From positions 8,398,204 to 8,462,203 of the forward strand of contig OY829328.1 of NCBI GenBank assembly GCA_963691655.1: a stretch of 64,000 nucleotides of DNA, given 5' to 3'. Numbering within the stretch: the stretch's first letter is position 1; each line of letters begins with the position of its first letter. Under the pieces are notes generated by a model, which ran no database searches, had not been told where the DNA came from, and saw only the letters and a program-made list of their open reading frames with translations. Shown here piece after piece: positions 23,671 to 35,500 of this stretch. The stretch comes from Toxonevra muliebris. Lineage: Eukaryota; Arthropoda; Insecta; Diptera; Pallopteridae. A program made the position numbers and the translations under genes.

Positions 23671-25492
23671 TAATAATTTCTACTATTCTACAATCTCCGT
23701 AGTACCTCTTTGACCTCCCTGAATCTTATTCTGGTTGTTTTTTTTTTTTTTAAATGGCTTATTTCTATGTTTAATAGTTTAACCAGATATATTGAAACAA
23801 CCCAGCATTAACTTCCTTGACCAATTTAGTTCTTGATTCAGCCGCGTAGTTAGACTCCTCAAGAACACCGAGTAGCAATTTTACAATCCACTGTGAACTA
23901 TCAAACACTCGTGTGGCCAAAATTGGTTAAATGAGTCCGAATTCAATTGAATTAATTCATACTTTAAGTTCCATATTAGACGAATCAAAGGAAGACGTCT
24001 TAGACTTTGCTTTGTAAAGTCCTTTTTTTTGGAACAGCAAAAGAATACAACACTCAGACAAGTTTTACGTCCATTGTACTATATCCTGTGTTCCTTTTTG
24101 CTATTCTTTAAATCTACCAGATTTATTATTAAATCGGCGGTGTTAAAGAGCTCAGGTGTTCGTCTCCCAAAACTCCAGTATCAAATATGCTTACTCTGAT
24201 TTGCAAAGTCACTGGCAAGCATGGGTTCGGATTTTTTTGTAATTGGATAAATTAGTTTCTTCATGCTCTTTATTCTTTCTAAGAAATAAATCTAAATATT
24301 GACCACCTAATTCATAGCGAAGCTTCGGAAACCCAAATGCTTCATCAGCCTTTTTGGAAATTGTCACTTTGTGGAGTATTTAGACATGAAAACGACTCGG
24401 AATGCACATTAAAATTGGTTAAAGATTGATTAGCAGGAAGAAGAGTTCTTTTCCTTCATGGGTTGTCACTACCATCCAAGCATAACCCCTTAAAACCTCC
24501 TTCGGGACCCCAAAACGTAGAGTGGGTGGATATTACTTTCAAATCAGGGTTGAGCTGGGATAGATTCGTAATAAAAACGTGAAATGACAGCACATTCACC
24601 AAGCTGGCAAAGCCAGTTCCTCGCACATGTGCGGGCGGCAGTGAATAAAAATAAGGAATATGCACATCCATAAATGAATATTTCTTTGATTTTTTTTTTT
24701 TTAATTTTTTTTAACTTTTAAGTTAGGAACGAATTAAATTTACTTTCTTTTAAATAAAAATTAATAAAAGTCATGAAAATGTAATAACGATGTAATAACT
24801 GTAAATTTGAGTTCAATAGCTAGACTGCTAACACGTTTAAATTGGTCTGAGTTCTGTACAATTTGGTGGATTCGGTTGATTAGGTTCCTGGCCAAGAAGA
24901 GCAACAACAGAATTAAAAAAAAACGTCTTTGATAATTTTTTGGCACTTTGTTTCGCCTCTTTACTGTTCACAGCTTTTCAGCCTGAAACTTCTTAATCTT
25001 TGCAAGTTCTCAGTCAAGTCTCTTTTTTTTTTTTTTTTTGATGCGTTTTTTTGATTAAGCCACTTTTCTGCTTGAATCTCTGAGAAATTTTTTCAACATG
25101 GCACTGATTTTTTTCGCTTTATTTTGGTTGCAGATTCTCTATTTTCTCCCAGAACCAACCTTCCGATTAACTACTAAGTCTTCCTTAAACTTTTTCTAAA
25201 CTTTCTACACAGTTTTGATGCCATTTTTTAATTCTCGTATAATATATTTTAAATCCCAATGAGAACGCTGCCAAAAGTTTATACAATTAATTTAAGTACT
25301 TTCAGCTAGCTTTAAATCAATAAAAGCGTCTACTGAAAATAAGTGACGCATGACGTTTACTGGCATTAATTACATTTCCTAACTACTTAAAAATGCTTAC
25401 AATGTATAATTTTTACAGTAAAAAATGGAGTGAACAAATTTTTTGTCCCCACCATTAATTTTGAATACATTTTTAAACGCTATGATTGTCGA
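23671..25492. other. Unassigned DNA
   Basis: There is no recognised gene. A segment near 24440-24670 is less AT-rich than its surroundings and has a minus-strand frame of 71 codons, but I see no motif and no homology I can name. T-runs occur near 23740, 24692 and 25023-25039. Confidence 0.45.
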
Positions 25493-25500
25493 CAGCTCGA

Positions 25501-25786
25501 CGACCTCGATAGTCTAGTGGGTATTGTTTTAGACTTTCACCCGGGAGGTTCGGGTTCGATTCCGATATTGATCTGATGGTTAATTCTCACAAACTTCTTT
25601 CTTATATTCACTATCAATATGAAGTGTATGAGAATTATAAGAAAGTGTACAAGTACACATCTTGGTAGGCAGTGGCAAAACCACCATTTGGAACCTCCGT
25701 TAAATTGTAGGTGCTACCATGTGGTATCAGAATGGGCCGTTCAGGCTTATGTGTGTCTTTAGACAGCTACTCTTAACCTGACTCGC
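25501..25786 (+). mobile_element. tRNA-Glu-derived SINE, about 286 bp
   Basis: The first ~70 bases imitate a tRNA gene. ATAGTCTAGTGGGTA (25509-25523) is an A-box-like D-arm, GACTTTCACCC (near 25532) matches the anticodon arm of eukaryotic tRNA-Glu with anticodon TTC, and GGTTCGATTCC (near 25553) is a consensus B box. A tRNA-unrelated body of about 200 bp follows. The 8-bp word CAGCTCGA stands before (25493-25500) and after (25787-25794) the element and may be the target duplication. RNA polymerase III would transcribe it from the internal promoter; retroposition would depend on a LINE. It is not a functional tRNA because the acceptor stem does not pair. A second copy is at 42065-42729. Confidence 0.75.
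25509..25563 (+). promoter_or_regulatory. Internal RNA polymerase III promoter (A and B boxes) of the SINE
   Basis: A-box-like ATAGTCTAGTGGGTA and B-box GGTTCGATTCC are separated by about 30 bases, the usual layout of a type 2 Pol III promoter. The B box is intact in this copy but decayed at 42.1 kb. Activity is inferred only. Confidence 0.6.
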
Positions 25787-25794
25787 CAGCTCGA

Positions 25795-26213
25795 ATTTAT
25801 TTTATTTCGCTTTGATTGAGAACTCACCAACTTGAGTACATACAAAAATTAAAAAATCTTCGACTTGTCACACCATCAAAATAAACTATGGAATGTCAAA
25901 ATACAGAGTTGTAGTTTAAGGCACTTTACGGTATATGAATTTATGGATTTACAAAGTTTAAAAAAATATGTAATCGACAAACATAGTTGCGCCAAATGCA
26001 AAAAATGATTATAAATCAAGATTACAATTTAACAAATGTTTGGGGATTCCCATTAACATGAAGTGAATCAGGCGCAAAAAGCTAATTTTTGACCGACGAA
26101 TTGGGAATATTTAAGCAAAGGCCAATAACATTTTGAAATAGGTTGAACAATTTTGAATTCATTGTTGCAACGCAAGCCCCCAAGTTTGCACTGATGATCT
26201 TAAGCTAGGATTT
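25795..26213. other. Unassigned DNA after the SINE
   Basis: No coding or element signature is seen. The word TTGACCGACGAATTGGG near 26089 resembles the inverted repeats at 7370 and 8682 (TTGGCCAGCGAATTGGG), perhaps another trace of the same dispersed repeat. Confidence 0.35.
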
Positions 26214-26489
26214 TTAGTTTTTCGGTCTCTGATAGAAATATTCTGTTGTCACTCCAGTAAAGCGGATGTATCCGGTTTTATGTACGTTTTGTCGGTAGTA
26301 TACATTTCTTGGTTTGTTGAGAAGTTCTCTTTCATGTTTCCTTAGATCATCTTCACATTTCTCTTCGACAAAAGAGATTTCCATTTCATACCTCAATCCT
26401 TTATATTTTACCAAAGTCCCTTGCAATTTCAGTTTCATGCTTGTATTCTTCCTTGTGCAGATGGTGCTGTTTTTCTAATGTTGGCAAGA
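26214..26489 (-). CDS. Possible coding fragment of unknown function
   Basis: The minus-strand frame is open upstream of the first ATG to about 26489 and has 74 codons from that ATG. Unlike other frames here it uses mixed codons instead of homopolymers and gives a charged, globular-looking peptide (KYKGLRYEMEISFVEEKC, then RELLNKPRNVYYRQN, ending YQRPKN). I recognise no family. It could be a conserved exon fragment, part of an unidentified TE protein, or chance. No splice site or neighbouring frame supports it clearly. Confidence 0.3.
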
Positions 26490-28704
26490 AATCTTTATGT
26501 GGTGGTCATAATTAAGCTAAGCAATAATAGAAAGACTTGATTATGTTATTAACTATTTGATTACAGCTAGAGATTACCTCACAGCACAGCTAAATATAAA
26601 TTACTTTATACCAATATATGCTTTTTCTTCCTCACAGGGTGCCGCTTCTGATATTTTGATAACAACTATTGGAATTTAAAAATAAATAAATGTGTTAAAA
26701 ATCTACATAATATTAAAAAAACGAAATTCCAAATTAATTTTTTGCTCACTACAGTGAGTGTAAAATCACGGGTGAAATTCCAAAAACATTTTGTATGTGT
26801 GTTTTTCTCGAAGCGTTTCTCATTCATTTGGAATAATTGAATAATTGTGTACAGAGTTTGTGTGCACGTGTGCATTAAACTGTTAAATTGACTGCGCGCG
26901 AAATAATGTTGACGAAACTGGTGCAATTCTTTGTGGAAAATGCATAAAAAGGTAAGTAGAAAAATTACAATATGTAAAAAAAAAGCATACTTACTTATAC
27001 ATATATACTATGTATGTATATAAAATGTAAGACTTTGGAACTCAAACCCCAAGTCGGGGGCTTTTATTTTTATTAATAGAGAATATTAATTGATCATACA
27101 TAGTTTGGTGTAACCAATCATCGAATAGAATATAATAAATTCCAGATTTTGAAAATGCATGACTCCCATTGGGTGGCATTATTTTAAAACTAATCTTTAT
27201 TTGACATAAAACAAGCCCCTGCCCATTAAGTAGTGAAAAGTTTAAAAAACTTCAAAAGGCATTCATATCTTGCAACTACTTAAGTTTTCGAACTTTAAGT
27301 ACCACACAATCATACTCTTTCAATTCTTGACCCTATTCAATTGTTGCGTGTATTTGATTGATTCCATTGTGCATTACGATGAGTAGTTTTTATATTATCG
27401 CAGTCGTGTTGGAGTAGCAATTATCACGCAATTATCACCACCCATACTTGATATGCTCTGTTGATACTTTACATTCAACTGTAAAAATTGTTTTTGTTTA
27501 CTTTTCCTTCTTCATATTATTGTATTTTAATTACCACGTTAGCGCGCTGGAACGGAAAAAAAAGAAAGAAAGATGACATGACACAATAGCGACACATTTC
27601 AAATGAAATTATTATCATTGTCAGATTTTATACTATATGTACACATACATACATACATACATACAAATATAGAAATAACACTTGTTTCTCTTCTACATAC
27701 GTTTTGTTATTGCATTAGGACATATATATGTATATATGTTTCTGTCACATATGATGTAATAGTTACTCTGTGTATGCGTGTATATGTGTGTGGTAAAACT
27801 CAGCAGTGCTTTCGAAATAAAATCACTCAAACCAATTAACAATTCAGGCGTAAAAAGATACACCAACACGCAAACACACACGAATACCCACACCCCTTTT
27901 TAACGTTCTAACATCATTAGCACCATATTCTTCATTTATTGCTGTTGCGCTGCTATTTGTTGCTCATGCTCTTGTTGCTGATGTTACTAGTTATGAAACT
28001 TAAATGTAAACAATATTAAAGCTTGCAGAAAAACGCACCTGTCGCGCCTGTCGCGCCCGTCACACATTCCATATGATATTTGTCTTTCATATATTTTCTC
28101 ATCTACTACTCAGCAAGACTCTCTCCATCCCCCCCTGACTTACTATACTTCTATGAGTTTGTTACATTTTAAGCGCCATAGCTATTTCCCCCTCATGTAA
28201 ATATAAATAAAAAGTGAAATAAAAAATAGCAACATCGGCAATGGCATTGCGTCTTTCCCCTTTTAATTTTTTTGTTTCATTTTCATTTCTGCCTTGCCAC
28301 CGCTACCAAGTGTGTGTTTTGAAGCTTTTATGTGGGCATGCCTTGTGTGGTTTGTTTACTTTTGTTTTTCTGTCTTAATTAATGTATATATGCATATGTG
28401 TATAAAAATGTTTATTATGGATATATATGAATAGCTGAGTATTTACAGGAATAGCATATTTTTTTAAATAGTACTCATATTTTTCCAATATACACATTTC
28501 AAACACATATGTGTGTATGTAATTCCAAAGGGGAAATGTTTAATAATTACGCTAATCGAAAAAAAAACTTTATCCCAGACGATATATTTATTAAATAGTA
28601 TAGAATTGTTTCACATTTGAAAAAAAAAAAACAAATCCAATTCTATGAGCATGCCCTTCGTTGATTAGTAAGAAGCATGAAGTTTCACTTGTGGCAGAAT
28701 TACA
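26490..28704. other. AT-rich DNA with microsatellites
   Basis: A CATA microsatellite lies at about 27645-27664, TATA/TATG runs near 27720-27740, and a 9-bp CCTGTCGCG repeat (two and a half copies) near 28038-28061. Frames across them are artefacts. No TE ends were found. Confidence 0.5.
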
Positions 28705-28708
28705 TTAA

Positions 28709-29308
28709 GGGGGTATTCTACCCGAGATAGTGCAAAATATCGATGTTTTCAAATCGTTGTAAATGAAAAGCTTTTCAATATTTTTTTCGAAGTTTTTTGC
28801 AAGTTTTTCTACAGGTTTTGAACAATAATTTTCGGTTTTAATGTTAAAAATATCTTTTTTAATAATGGTTCATTCGATGCCTCGAACTTGAGCCTGCCGA
28901 AAATAGTTGCTCCATGGTGGACATGATATCTCCGGTTTATATATTCTGAAACACAAAATGTAACCCATTTTGTAATCGTGAGACTTCCTGCTATCGCCTC
29001 ATCTAGGGAATAAGTTTTTGTTTATACCATACCTAAACATTTGCTTAGTAGCCTTGTAAAATTTCAAGTCAATTGGACATGTGGTTTTTTGTGAATCGTG
29101 TCCACCGTCCCGAAAAAAATGGTTTCGAGAAAAACGAGTTTAAAGATTTACAAACATGGTACTTACAAATTATGTAACTTACGGTTAATCAGCGATTCCA
29201 GGACCACACATTGCCCCCTCTTCTTTCTCATAAAACTCGTTGTCTACATCAAAAATATTAAATAAAAAAACAATCGATTTTTCGGACCATCTCGAGTAGA
29301 ACACTCCC
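28709..29308. mobile_element. TTAA-flanked foldback MITE, 600 bp
   Basis: The left end GGGGGTATTCTACCCGAGAT and the reverse complement of the right end GGGAGTGTTCTACTCGAGAT are clear counterparts, and TTAA lies outside both (28705-28708 and 29309-29312). The words ATCGAT near 28740 and ATCGATTTTTCGG near 29271 continue the pairing. The ends begin with G, not the usual piggyBac CC, so superfamily assignment rests on the TTAA target alone. There is no coding capacity. A related end is at 53399. Confidence 0.75.
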
Positions 29309-29446
29309 TTAAGAGCAAAACCCCTCAAGATCCACACCCATTTCAATAGTACTTCAAAATAATCAATTGTGCTTCAAAATATTTTAATTCAAAATATATG
29401 ATTTCAGAATATTCCAATAATAGTTACTTCAAAATAAAAAGATATA

Positions 29447-30281
29447 CAGGGTGACAATCGTAAAGTGACGCACACATTTCAGCAGTTATTTTCAAAAGGA
29501 CGTACTTCCATTAAGTACAATTAAGTGCTAACATTGCTGAATATATAAGCATTCATTTGAACCCCACCTCATTCAACATAACCTCCTTCAGCCTGCACAC
29601 ATGCCTTCAATCGATCCGGAAATCGTAGGACTGTTCGCCGCAGGACTTCCTGATCAATTTCAGTCCAGGCTTTCTCTAATGAATTTGTCAGCGACTCCAG
29701 ACTGTGGTGTTGAGATGCACAAGCCTTACTCTCTAAAATACTCCAAATAGAGTAGTCCATTGGATTCAAGTCTGGGGAGTATGGTGGCCATTCTTGAGAT
29801 ATTATGAATCCAGAAAAATTGTCTTTTATCCATGTTTGCTTTAATTTTGCCATGTGGGAAGGTGCAGAATCTTGCTGGAAAGTCCAGTTTTCATTTCCAA
29901 ATGTATCTTGGGCCCAGGCAAGAACATGTTCATTTAAAATGCTCCGATAAACAACCTGGTAAATTTTAACACCCTCTTCAACGAATATTAGAGGGGTTCT
30001 GGCATTAGCGGAAACTCCAGCCCATACCATAACGGAAGCTGGCTTTTGAACTCGGCCAACAGTCCTATTTTGTTGCGATGATGATGTTAGCCACATTCGG
30101 TCATTTTGCGCATTGAAATGTTGTTCAACCGTGGAAATTTCAAAATGTAATAACAAAAATTCAAATGAAATTAAAAGCAAAGCCAATGATGAATGAATTT
30201 GCTTTTTAAATTAAAGTAACGGTAAATGGCAAAGCTTGCTGCAGAGTATTAAACTTGCGTCACTTTACAATTGTCACCCTG
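29447..30281 (-). mobile_element. Internally deleted mariner-like (DD37D) element, 835 bp
   Basis: The left end CAGGGTGACAATCGTAAAGT and the reverse complement of the right end CAGGGTGACAATTGTAAAGT differ at one position over 26 bp. TA flanks both (29445-29446 and 30282-30283), as for Tc1/mariner. Full-length relatives are about 1.3 kb, so roughly one third is missing. The missing part is the transposase N-terminus (helix-turn-helix DNA-binding domain) up to the first catalytic Asp. With both ends nearly perfect it could in principle have been moved by a full-length relative. It sits inside the diffuse repeat DNA also seen at 12.4-13.9 kb. Confidence 0.92.
29569..30186 (-). pseudogene. Truncated mariner transposase, C-terminal part
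   Basis: The frame has 205 codons. From about residue 19 onward it matches Tc1/mariner-superfamily transposases: VMVWAGVSA (52-60), FQQDSAPSH (103-111) with the second catalytic Asp at 106, and WPPYSPDLNPMDYSIW (133-148) with the third at 144. Thirty-seven residues separate these two Asp, which defines the DD37D (maT-like) type. The first ~18 residues are unrelated hydrophobic sequence created by the deletion, and the first catalytic Asp (normally just before the TVEQHFN-like segment) is absent, so the product cannot catalyse transposition. The rest of the frame is uninterrupted, so the deletion is probably recent relative to the element's age. Confidence 0.9.
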
Positions 30282-30283
30282 TA

Positions 30284-32243
30284 GGTGCTTCAGCAAACTT
30301 TAAATTGATTTCAGATTTTTTTAAAAGTATTTCGGAGTATTTAATTTATAACTAAGTACTTTAGAAAATTCCAAACTTACTTCAGATAGAATTTTTATTA
30401 ACTAAATTTGTTTATTTGATTTTAATCAGTACTACAGTACAGTGGCACAAACTATTAAAATATTTTTTCAAGATTCTTTGTAGAGAGCTAAAATTCTAGG
30501 AATAACACATCCCCATAACGATGAATATCCCATTAATTTTGAACAATGAACACCAGAAAAAAAATTTTACGGGGCTAAAAAATTAATCCCTCCTTCCTCT
30601 CTTCGGAAATCTCTGCATCCGTCTCTAGTCTCACTAACATAAATACTGTCCTGCAATCAAGGGCAACCGATAATAGCTTCAATAGGATTAAAATCCAGAA
30701 ACTCAAGAGACCAGTTTCGAATTTCAAGCTTTTTCTAGAATTTCATTTCCTTCAAATATATGCAGATTTATGTTTCTGAACATTTCCTGTTGAAAAATCA
30801 ATATTTTATCAATTATACTCGTTCCAGAAGGTACTGTATGTAGCTTCGGCATTACAAAATCGTACTTCTTTGTTCTGTATTCTTTCGATTTTCACTATAT
30901 CTCCTACAAAAATGACACCAAAGCAGCCCAGTTCATAGCAGTTTTGCCTATATGATTAACCAGGGTCATTACACACTGGTTAGAAGCCCGTTATCTGGTT
31001 AATTTGAAGCATCAAAAACTCTTCAGTGTAGGCCTTAAACCTAACACAAAACGAACACGATGTCGGACGGTGCTACAACTAGATTTACCGCTAAGTATTT
31101 TGTCTAGATTTTCGTTCAAGTATACACATTTGATTAAGTGAAAAGCATATACAACATATATCTGGCGCAATTTGTCCCCTATATAGCACAAAATGTTTGA
31201 CATTTAGTAACAATAGGTATATATATATATTAATTTACCGAACTTGTCATTCTTGCTACATTTTGGACAAAGATTTTAAATTAATAAACACGATTCTAGT
31301 CAATTTTGACTAATTTCAGAAATTGTTATTTCTTTTCGATGATTTCCAAATATTTTCCAATATAAAACAAGCGGTTTAAATTTTTCAGCAGTCGTCAAAA
31401 TTGACAATCAAAATATTCTGAAAACAAATTCACATTTATTTTTCAGCCCATCATGGATCCGATTAGTCTTTAATTACTTTAAAGAAAGAGATCTTTAGGG
31501 TAATCATCACTTTTTACTTTGCATCTGTTTTCTCTTACATAAATTTAAAGATTTTGCTATTACCAGAAGACATAGACATACAGTTAGACAAGGCTAACTG
31601 TAACACATAAATCTATTGATCTGTATTTTTAAACATTCAATGCAGGGTTCGCAATTGAAGACTCGTATGAACACGTCACAAATATGAACCAGTTTTGGAT
31701 ACAATGGAGCTCTGCACACTTATGATTTTCTTTTGATGTGTAAACATTTTAGCTCACGGTATAGGCAAAATTTCAAATGTGTAAAATGTAAGAATAACTG
31801 TAACGTAAGATGTAAGATAACTGTAACGTCCAGTTCCCCTCTCGCTCGCAATACTGCGCGGCATGACTGTGCTATTCTAACCAACAAAGAGAAGAGAGAA
31901 GAGAAGAAGAGAGGGAGAAATTAAAATGCGAGCGGAGTTTGCTTGTTTAGGTTTCAATCAATTTACTCACACATTTATGTACATACGAAAACAAAATGTG
32001 TGTGTACATTTATTCGTGGCAGAATTATTTGTTGGTGTTAAACGTGTGGAGATCGACTATACCCTACAAGCAGAGAAGTCGCCGTAGCAAACACAAACGT
32101 TTGATGGGTTTTGCATTCGGTTAGTTAGATTGAATTAAAATTAAATATTTTTTAAAATATAAAAACAATACAAAATGATTATAATAAAGAATCTAGTAAT
32201 AATGATAGCAAACCACGGCATTATAAAAATTTTGCTTTGTACA
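30284..32243. other. Unassigned AT-rich DNA
   Basis: No genes were recognised. The first ~150 bp continue the diffuse TTCAGAATATT-type repeat interrupted by the mariner. Two close copies of ATAACTGTAACGT lie near 31795 and 31817. A purine-rich GAGAAGAGAAGA stretch lies near 31890-31920. Confidence 0.45.
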
Positions 32244-32247
32244 TTAA

Positions 32248-32452
32248 CCTTAGAAAGGCAACACTTTTTTATCTATGTAAATAGCAAATATGTTAAACAG
32301 AAAAAATCAAGCTTATATATAATAAAACCATTTATTTACTTCAATAAAAATACATTGTTTCTTATTTTTATTAAATGCAGTTAAGGCAGATCTCTTTGCG
32401 GTGCTTTTAAAAAGTAGTGAGGTGACTGGTCACCCTTGTTGCCTTTCTAAGA
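32248..32452. mobile_element. TTAA-flanked piggyBac-type MITE, 205 bp
   Basis: The left end CCTTAGAAAGGCAACA and the reverse complement of the right end TCTTAGAAAGGCAACA match at 15 of 16 bases. TTAA lies outside each (32244-32247 and 32453-32456). The end resembles the CCCTAGAAAG terminus known from piggyBac. There is no transposase frame; the 69-codon frame at 32175-32384 is incidental. Confidence 0.8.
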
Positions 32453-32477
32453 TTAAATGCGGAAAGCACTTATCGTT

Positions 32478-32545
32478 GCCTGAGAATTAATTTGGCGTAT
32501 GTGTGTTCAAATTCATAAACATATACGCCAAATCAATTCTCAGGC
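32478..32545 (+). ncRNA. MicroRNA-precursor-like hairpin (candidate)
   Basis: The 27 bases at 32478-32504 pair with 32519-32545 across a 14-base loop, with one A-C mismatch and, if transcribed from the plus strand, one G-U pair. This length, near-perfect stem and small loop resemble an animal pre-miRNA. I do not recognise the arm sequence as a known miRNA. It lies 22 bp outside a piggyBac-type MITE and could itself be a tiny palindromic MITE. Expression is not shown by the sequence. Confidence 0.35.
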
Positions 32546-35500
32546 GACATTATGTAATTACACCTGCGAACATATCGTGTCCGATGCATTGAGTAAAAGA
32601 AAAATAATGCAACTTCGATTTGGTGCAATTGCAAAATATTTTGCGATATGGAATAAAAATTTGCATTTACAATGATGTAAGACCATTTTGCAATTTGCAA
32701 TTTATTGGGCTATTATATATAAAAGATAATGATATCTAATAAATTTTTAAGTTGATAAAAGAATTGTTTTAGTCAGAATTATTTACCTAGCATATAAATT
32801 ATACATCAAATCCCTATTTATGGCTACACATATGAGAGCTTATGTATATGGCATTCAGTTGGCTTAATTGTTTACACATCAAATATCTTGCGTGCCTTCC
32901 ACACATCCATTGTTTTGTAGACTATGGAAGTCATCACAACAACAATGTATATAGAGACGGGCAAATCAGACGGCCGTTTCGGAATCCTCCCCAATTCCTC
33001 ATCAGTGATCTTAATGATAGTTCTTAATCTTTCAATATCCTATATAGGCTACTAATATTTAAAATCATAACCAAGAATTACAGATTTGATTCCAAATATC
33101 TTTACTGAGTAAAGATATTGAAAGAAAACTACCACTACCATTCTGTATACTTATTTGTTGTTGTCTTTTTCTCCTTACTATTAGTATGAATAACAGTTCG
33201 TTATTTCAAAGTCTAGTACATGAGAGAGAGTGTGTGTGTATGTTGAATCATTCAATTAATTTCTTATGTTTTTTTGTAGACTATGGAAATTAAATCTAGT
33301 TGTTAATTTTCAAAGTCTTGACTACTGTTCCATGTATGTGCTTCATTAAGCAATGTGTAACAGGCCTAAAGAACGTGTATGTGTAGTAGTGTGTAGTTTA
33401 CTTAAAAATATAATTTGTTTAAAAGAGTAACGTCATAGAGAATGTCTGTTAATGAAGTTTGGGTTAACATACTTGAAAGATATTGGCATTTCATTCAGAA
33501 ACGAGATTTCCAGATTTTTGAGAGGAAATGAGGGCCATTTTCGGGGTCACGATTAACTAAAACCAAACAATCTTTAATTTTCCACAAAATTTAAAAGCCG
33601 AACACATGAAGTGCTGTTTACTGTATGCTCACGTGTATGAGACCAAACAAGGATAAAAATTCACAGTGTATATTAGGGTCTCTATAGACCTTCATGCACA
33701 GTAATCACCGTTTAATTGCACAAGCAAAAATGCTCATACTTTTGTTCAATTAACTGGGAAACTCAATTAAAGCTTAATAATGAACACTTGCTCAATAAAA
33801 GAAATACGCTCAGTTGAATAGTAGATCAAAAAAAAAAACCCCTCATCTGAATTTTTCTTTCTTTCTTTTACTTTTACGCTTTCTTCTTCCTTTCGCTCAT
33901 ATCTAAAAAAAAAAATCAATTTATATGTTTTACCTACAAAGTATTTGAAAAACTTGCATTTATTACATTTGCGAAAATCGATACGCTTACCGGCACAATC
34001 CACAAATAGCATCAAAAACTGCTGTTTAAACTGTTGCCAATTATGGTTTCGTTGAACGTTTTCAAAGTGATGCAATTTGTTTTATATCTTTTATTTTAAT
34101 TCACACCATATTACCAACATTTTATAAAGCATTCTTGAAAAAAATAATCACTTCATCCCTCATTATAAAACAAAAATCGGCCCCTTGCGGGAGACCTAAA
34201 TTTTTAATTCCCTAAAAAAAAAGTGTTGTTTGAAACACTCTAGTGGGTTCATATGTTTGAACTTATTTGGTGAACTCTCATACACGAGTGCAGTTGACAG
34301 TAATCCACTAGTTCGACTTTTACGAATAGAGCACTTGATCTTTTGCTCTTGAACATGTACGAAAAGTTCAGACTTGCCTTTAAACAATTTGTACTCTCTT
34401 TGAAAAGCTTTTGTGAAAATGAGATCTCTCTACTTTTTCAAAGTTTTACTTCTCATTTCAAAAGAGAATAGAGGCTTCCATGTACCTCAGTGTAGACCTT
34501 TATAAAATTGATATCGATCGATATCTGTAAAAAATTGTTTGGTAGATATTTGAGAAATTTGCAAAAAGACGAGATGTTCACAGCGCATCTATAATACTCA
34601 GCTTTTTAAGGGAGACAAGACTGAATGAGTTAGTCTAGGCATACGAATAGACAGAATATACATTACATCTTATAAGTCACAGTATAATTAAATACCAGCA
34701 CTAGCATAGCATTACATAATGACCCACAACCTGTAGGTTGTTTTCAATTGAGAAAAAATTGGCATTGAAACTTTAGAAGGACTACAGATTACAACACTCA
34801 TAAAGTTGACCCTAGACTTATATCATTTTCGTAGGAAATTGAATAAAGTAGCGAAAACCTAAATTATAAAAAAATACATACATATTTGTACATATAATTT
34901 AAATTGAATCGTTTGAAGTTCGTAGAATTTTCTCAGATTATTTTTATAAAATTACACAAAATAAATTGCAAATTCATTTTCAGCCAAAACAAAAAAAAAA
35001 AAAAGATCACTGAAGTCATAATTCATTCATTTATTATTTGTACATGTATGCGGTAAATGTAGCCAGTTGTTGTTGCTACATTTCGCCTCTACCAAATTTC
35101 AAAGTTATGAAATAACTCTGAAATAATTGCGAAAAACAATCACGTTTTCATTAGGGACGTAAAGAAAAGTAAAAAAAAAAAACTAGAAGCAAAAGATCAA
35201 AAACTCTAAGCAATCGCTACATGCGAATATTGGAAAAATACATACGAAATTCAGCTGCAGGATGCAGAAGAAATGAGAAATGAAATTGTAAAATATATTA
35301 CAAAAGAAAAACAACCAAAAAAAATAAAGTGTTGAAGCGGGCGAAAAACATAAAAATAGAAAGAGAAAGAGAGGGGGAGGGGGAAGTGGAAGCGAAAAAA
35401 GGTGAAAGATAAATTACGAACAACACGTGCGCTAAATTAAGAAAACACTTTATGCATATTAAATAATGTAATATTTTTTATATTTTGGCATGATGATAAA

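Noticed and set aside
25501..25575. Functional tRNA-Glu gene
   Set aside because: The D-arm, anticodon arm and B box are tRNA-like but the acceptor stem does not pair, and the sequence continues into a body shared with another copy, so it is a SINE head.
33767..34075. 102-codon minus-strand frame with Cys pairs
   Set aside because: The CNKC word is short, the second half is Lys/Phe-rich low complexity, and no known zinc-binding pattern is completed.
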